Origin: an uncultured Oscillospiraceae bacterium
Lineage (GTDB): Bacteria; Bacillota; Clostridia; Oscillospirales; Acutalibacteraceae
Reading direction: 5' to 3'
Assembly (NCBI GenBank): GCA_905198295.1
Contig: CAJKBW010000133.1
Coordinates: 1 to 5,684 of the forward strand
Length of the DNA: 5,684 nucleotides
Under the pieces are notes generated by a model. It did not search any database. It was not told where the DNA came from and worked only from the letters and a program-made list of their open reading frames with translations. Within the stretch, counting starts at the first letter, position 1; each line of letters opens with the position of its first letter. Position numbers and translations under genes: made by a program. Shown here in pieces: positions 5,213 through 5,684 of this stretch.

Positions 5213-5684
5213 ATGTCCAAAATCTTATCCACAGCGCAACGTACAACGTTTTGCGGCTTGTTCTGTGCCTTCGGTGTCTTATTTCCGCAAATATTTCATT
5301 GGATCGGCATGATTTCAGGTGCAGGAGCTGTGCCCGGCACCATTTTTCTGCCTATGCATATCCCGGTTTTGCTTGCCGGCCTGCTCATCGGACCGCAAAT
5401 AGGCTGCATAGTCGGTATCGTCACCCCTGTAGTCAGTACCTTGTTGACCAACATGCCCGTTCCGGCTCTGCTGCCGTTTATGATCATCGAACTGGCCGGT
5501 TACGGTCTTACAGCAGGCTGGATGTGTCATACCCGGCTTCCCGTCATCATTCAACTGATTATCGCCCAACTGGCGGGGAGGATTCTCCGTGCCGCTGCTA
5601 TCCTGATCGGGGTTTTTCTAATCGGCTATTGCTCTCCGGTGGCAGACATCACAACCATATGGACTTCGGTTATTACCGGTCTGC
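5213..5684 (+). CDS. ECF transporter S component (substrate-binding membrane subunit), 3' end missing
   Basis: The gene runs off the right edge; 157 residues are visible, and S components are usually about 170-200 residues, so only a short C-terminal part is likely missing. The ATG at 5213 is 2 bp after the preceding stop, with an SD (AAGGAAGG, within 5199-5206) inside the end of that gene. The protein is strongly hydrophobic: a first helix around 11-31, then FLPMHIPVLLAGLLIGP (45-61), a helix-rich stretch with TPVVSTLLTNMP (71-82), LPFMIIELAGYGLTAGW (87-103), and at least one further segment around 110-135. The MHIPVLLAG and MIIELAGYG motifs are typical of S components that bind vitamins or other scarce small molecules and are energised by EcfA, EcfA' and EcfT. 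No ATPase or EcfT gene is in view, so it is probably a group II member using a shared module. The ligand is unknown; the operon partners suggest a compound they process. Confidence 0.85.
   Translation, partial: MSKILSTAQRTTFCGLFCAFGVLFPQIFHWIGMISGAGAVPGTIFLPMHIPVLLAGLLIGPQIGCIVGIVTPVVSTLLTNMPVPALLPFMIIELAGYGLTAGWMCHTRLPVIIQLIIAQLAGRILRAAAILIGVFLIGYCSPVADITTIWTSVITGL

Overview
The window looks like a chromosomal stretch from a Gram-positive, probably clostridial (Oscillospiraceae/Lachnospiraceae-like) bacterium. The grounds are strong GGAGG-type ribosome binding sites, sigma-A-like promoters, a TTG start codon, an ECF-transporter substrate-binding (S) component and moderate G+C (about 50-60% in lines counted by hand). 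The taxonomic placement is inference. No rRNA, tRNA, transposase, CRISPR array or phage gene is visible.

Layout from left to right. (1) Positions 1-68, minus strand: the first 22 codons of an unidentified gene that runs off the left edge, preceded by a good SD and a near-consensus promoter. (2) Positions 69-268: a 200-bp gap holding that promoter, an 8-bp-arm inverted repeat overlapping it, and a stem-loop directly after the asparagine synthetase stop codon. (3) 269-2110, minus: a complete glutamine-hydrolysing asparagine synthetase (asnB) with its own promoter at 2198-2225. (4) 2222-3094, minus: an AraC-family regulator with an N-terminal cupin sensor domain. (5) 3095-3233: a 139-bp divergent control region. 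(6) 3234-4304, 4317-5210 and 5213 to the right edge, plus strand: a tight three-gene operon (gaps of 12 and 2 bp) encoding a Gfo/Idh/MocA-type NAD(P)-dependent oxidoreductase, a TIM-barrel-like protein of unknown function, and the first 157 residues of an ECF transporter S component. There is no gene-free stretch longer than 300 bases.

How the parts may work together. The AraC-type regulator probably senses a small molecule through its cupin domain and controls the divergent operon. The intergenic region carries a direct repeat (11 of 15 bases identical) with an exact 21-bp period. Its promoter-proximal copy abuts the weak -35 of the operon and its distal copy covers the regulator's own -35 and spacer, the geometry expected for activation plus autorepression by AraC-type proteins. 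The operon looks like an uptake-plus-conversion unit: the S component would import a ligand using a shared EcfA/A'/T module encoded elsewhere, and the oxidoreductase and TIM-barrel protein would act on it. The ligand cannot be read from the sequence. Finding this dehydrogenase/TIM-barrel pair with an ECF S component is the most interesting aspect of the window. asnB looks like an ordinary housekeeping gene with its own transcription start.
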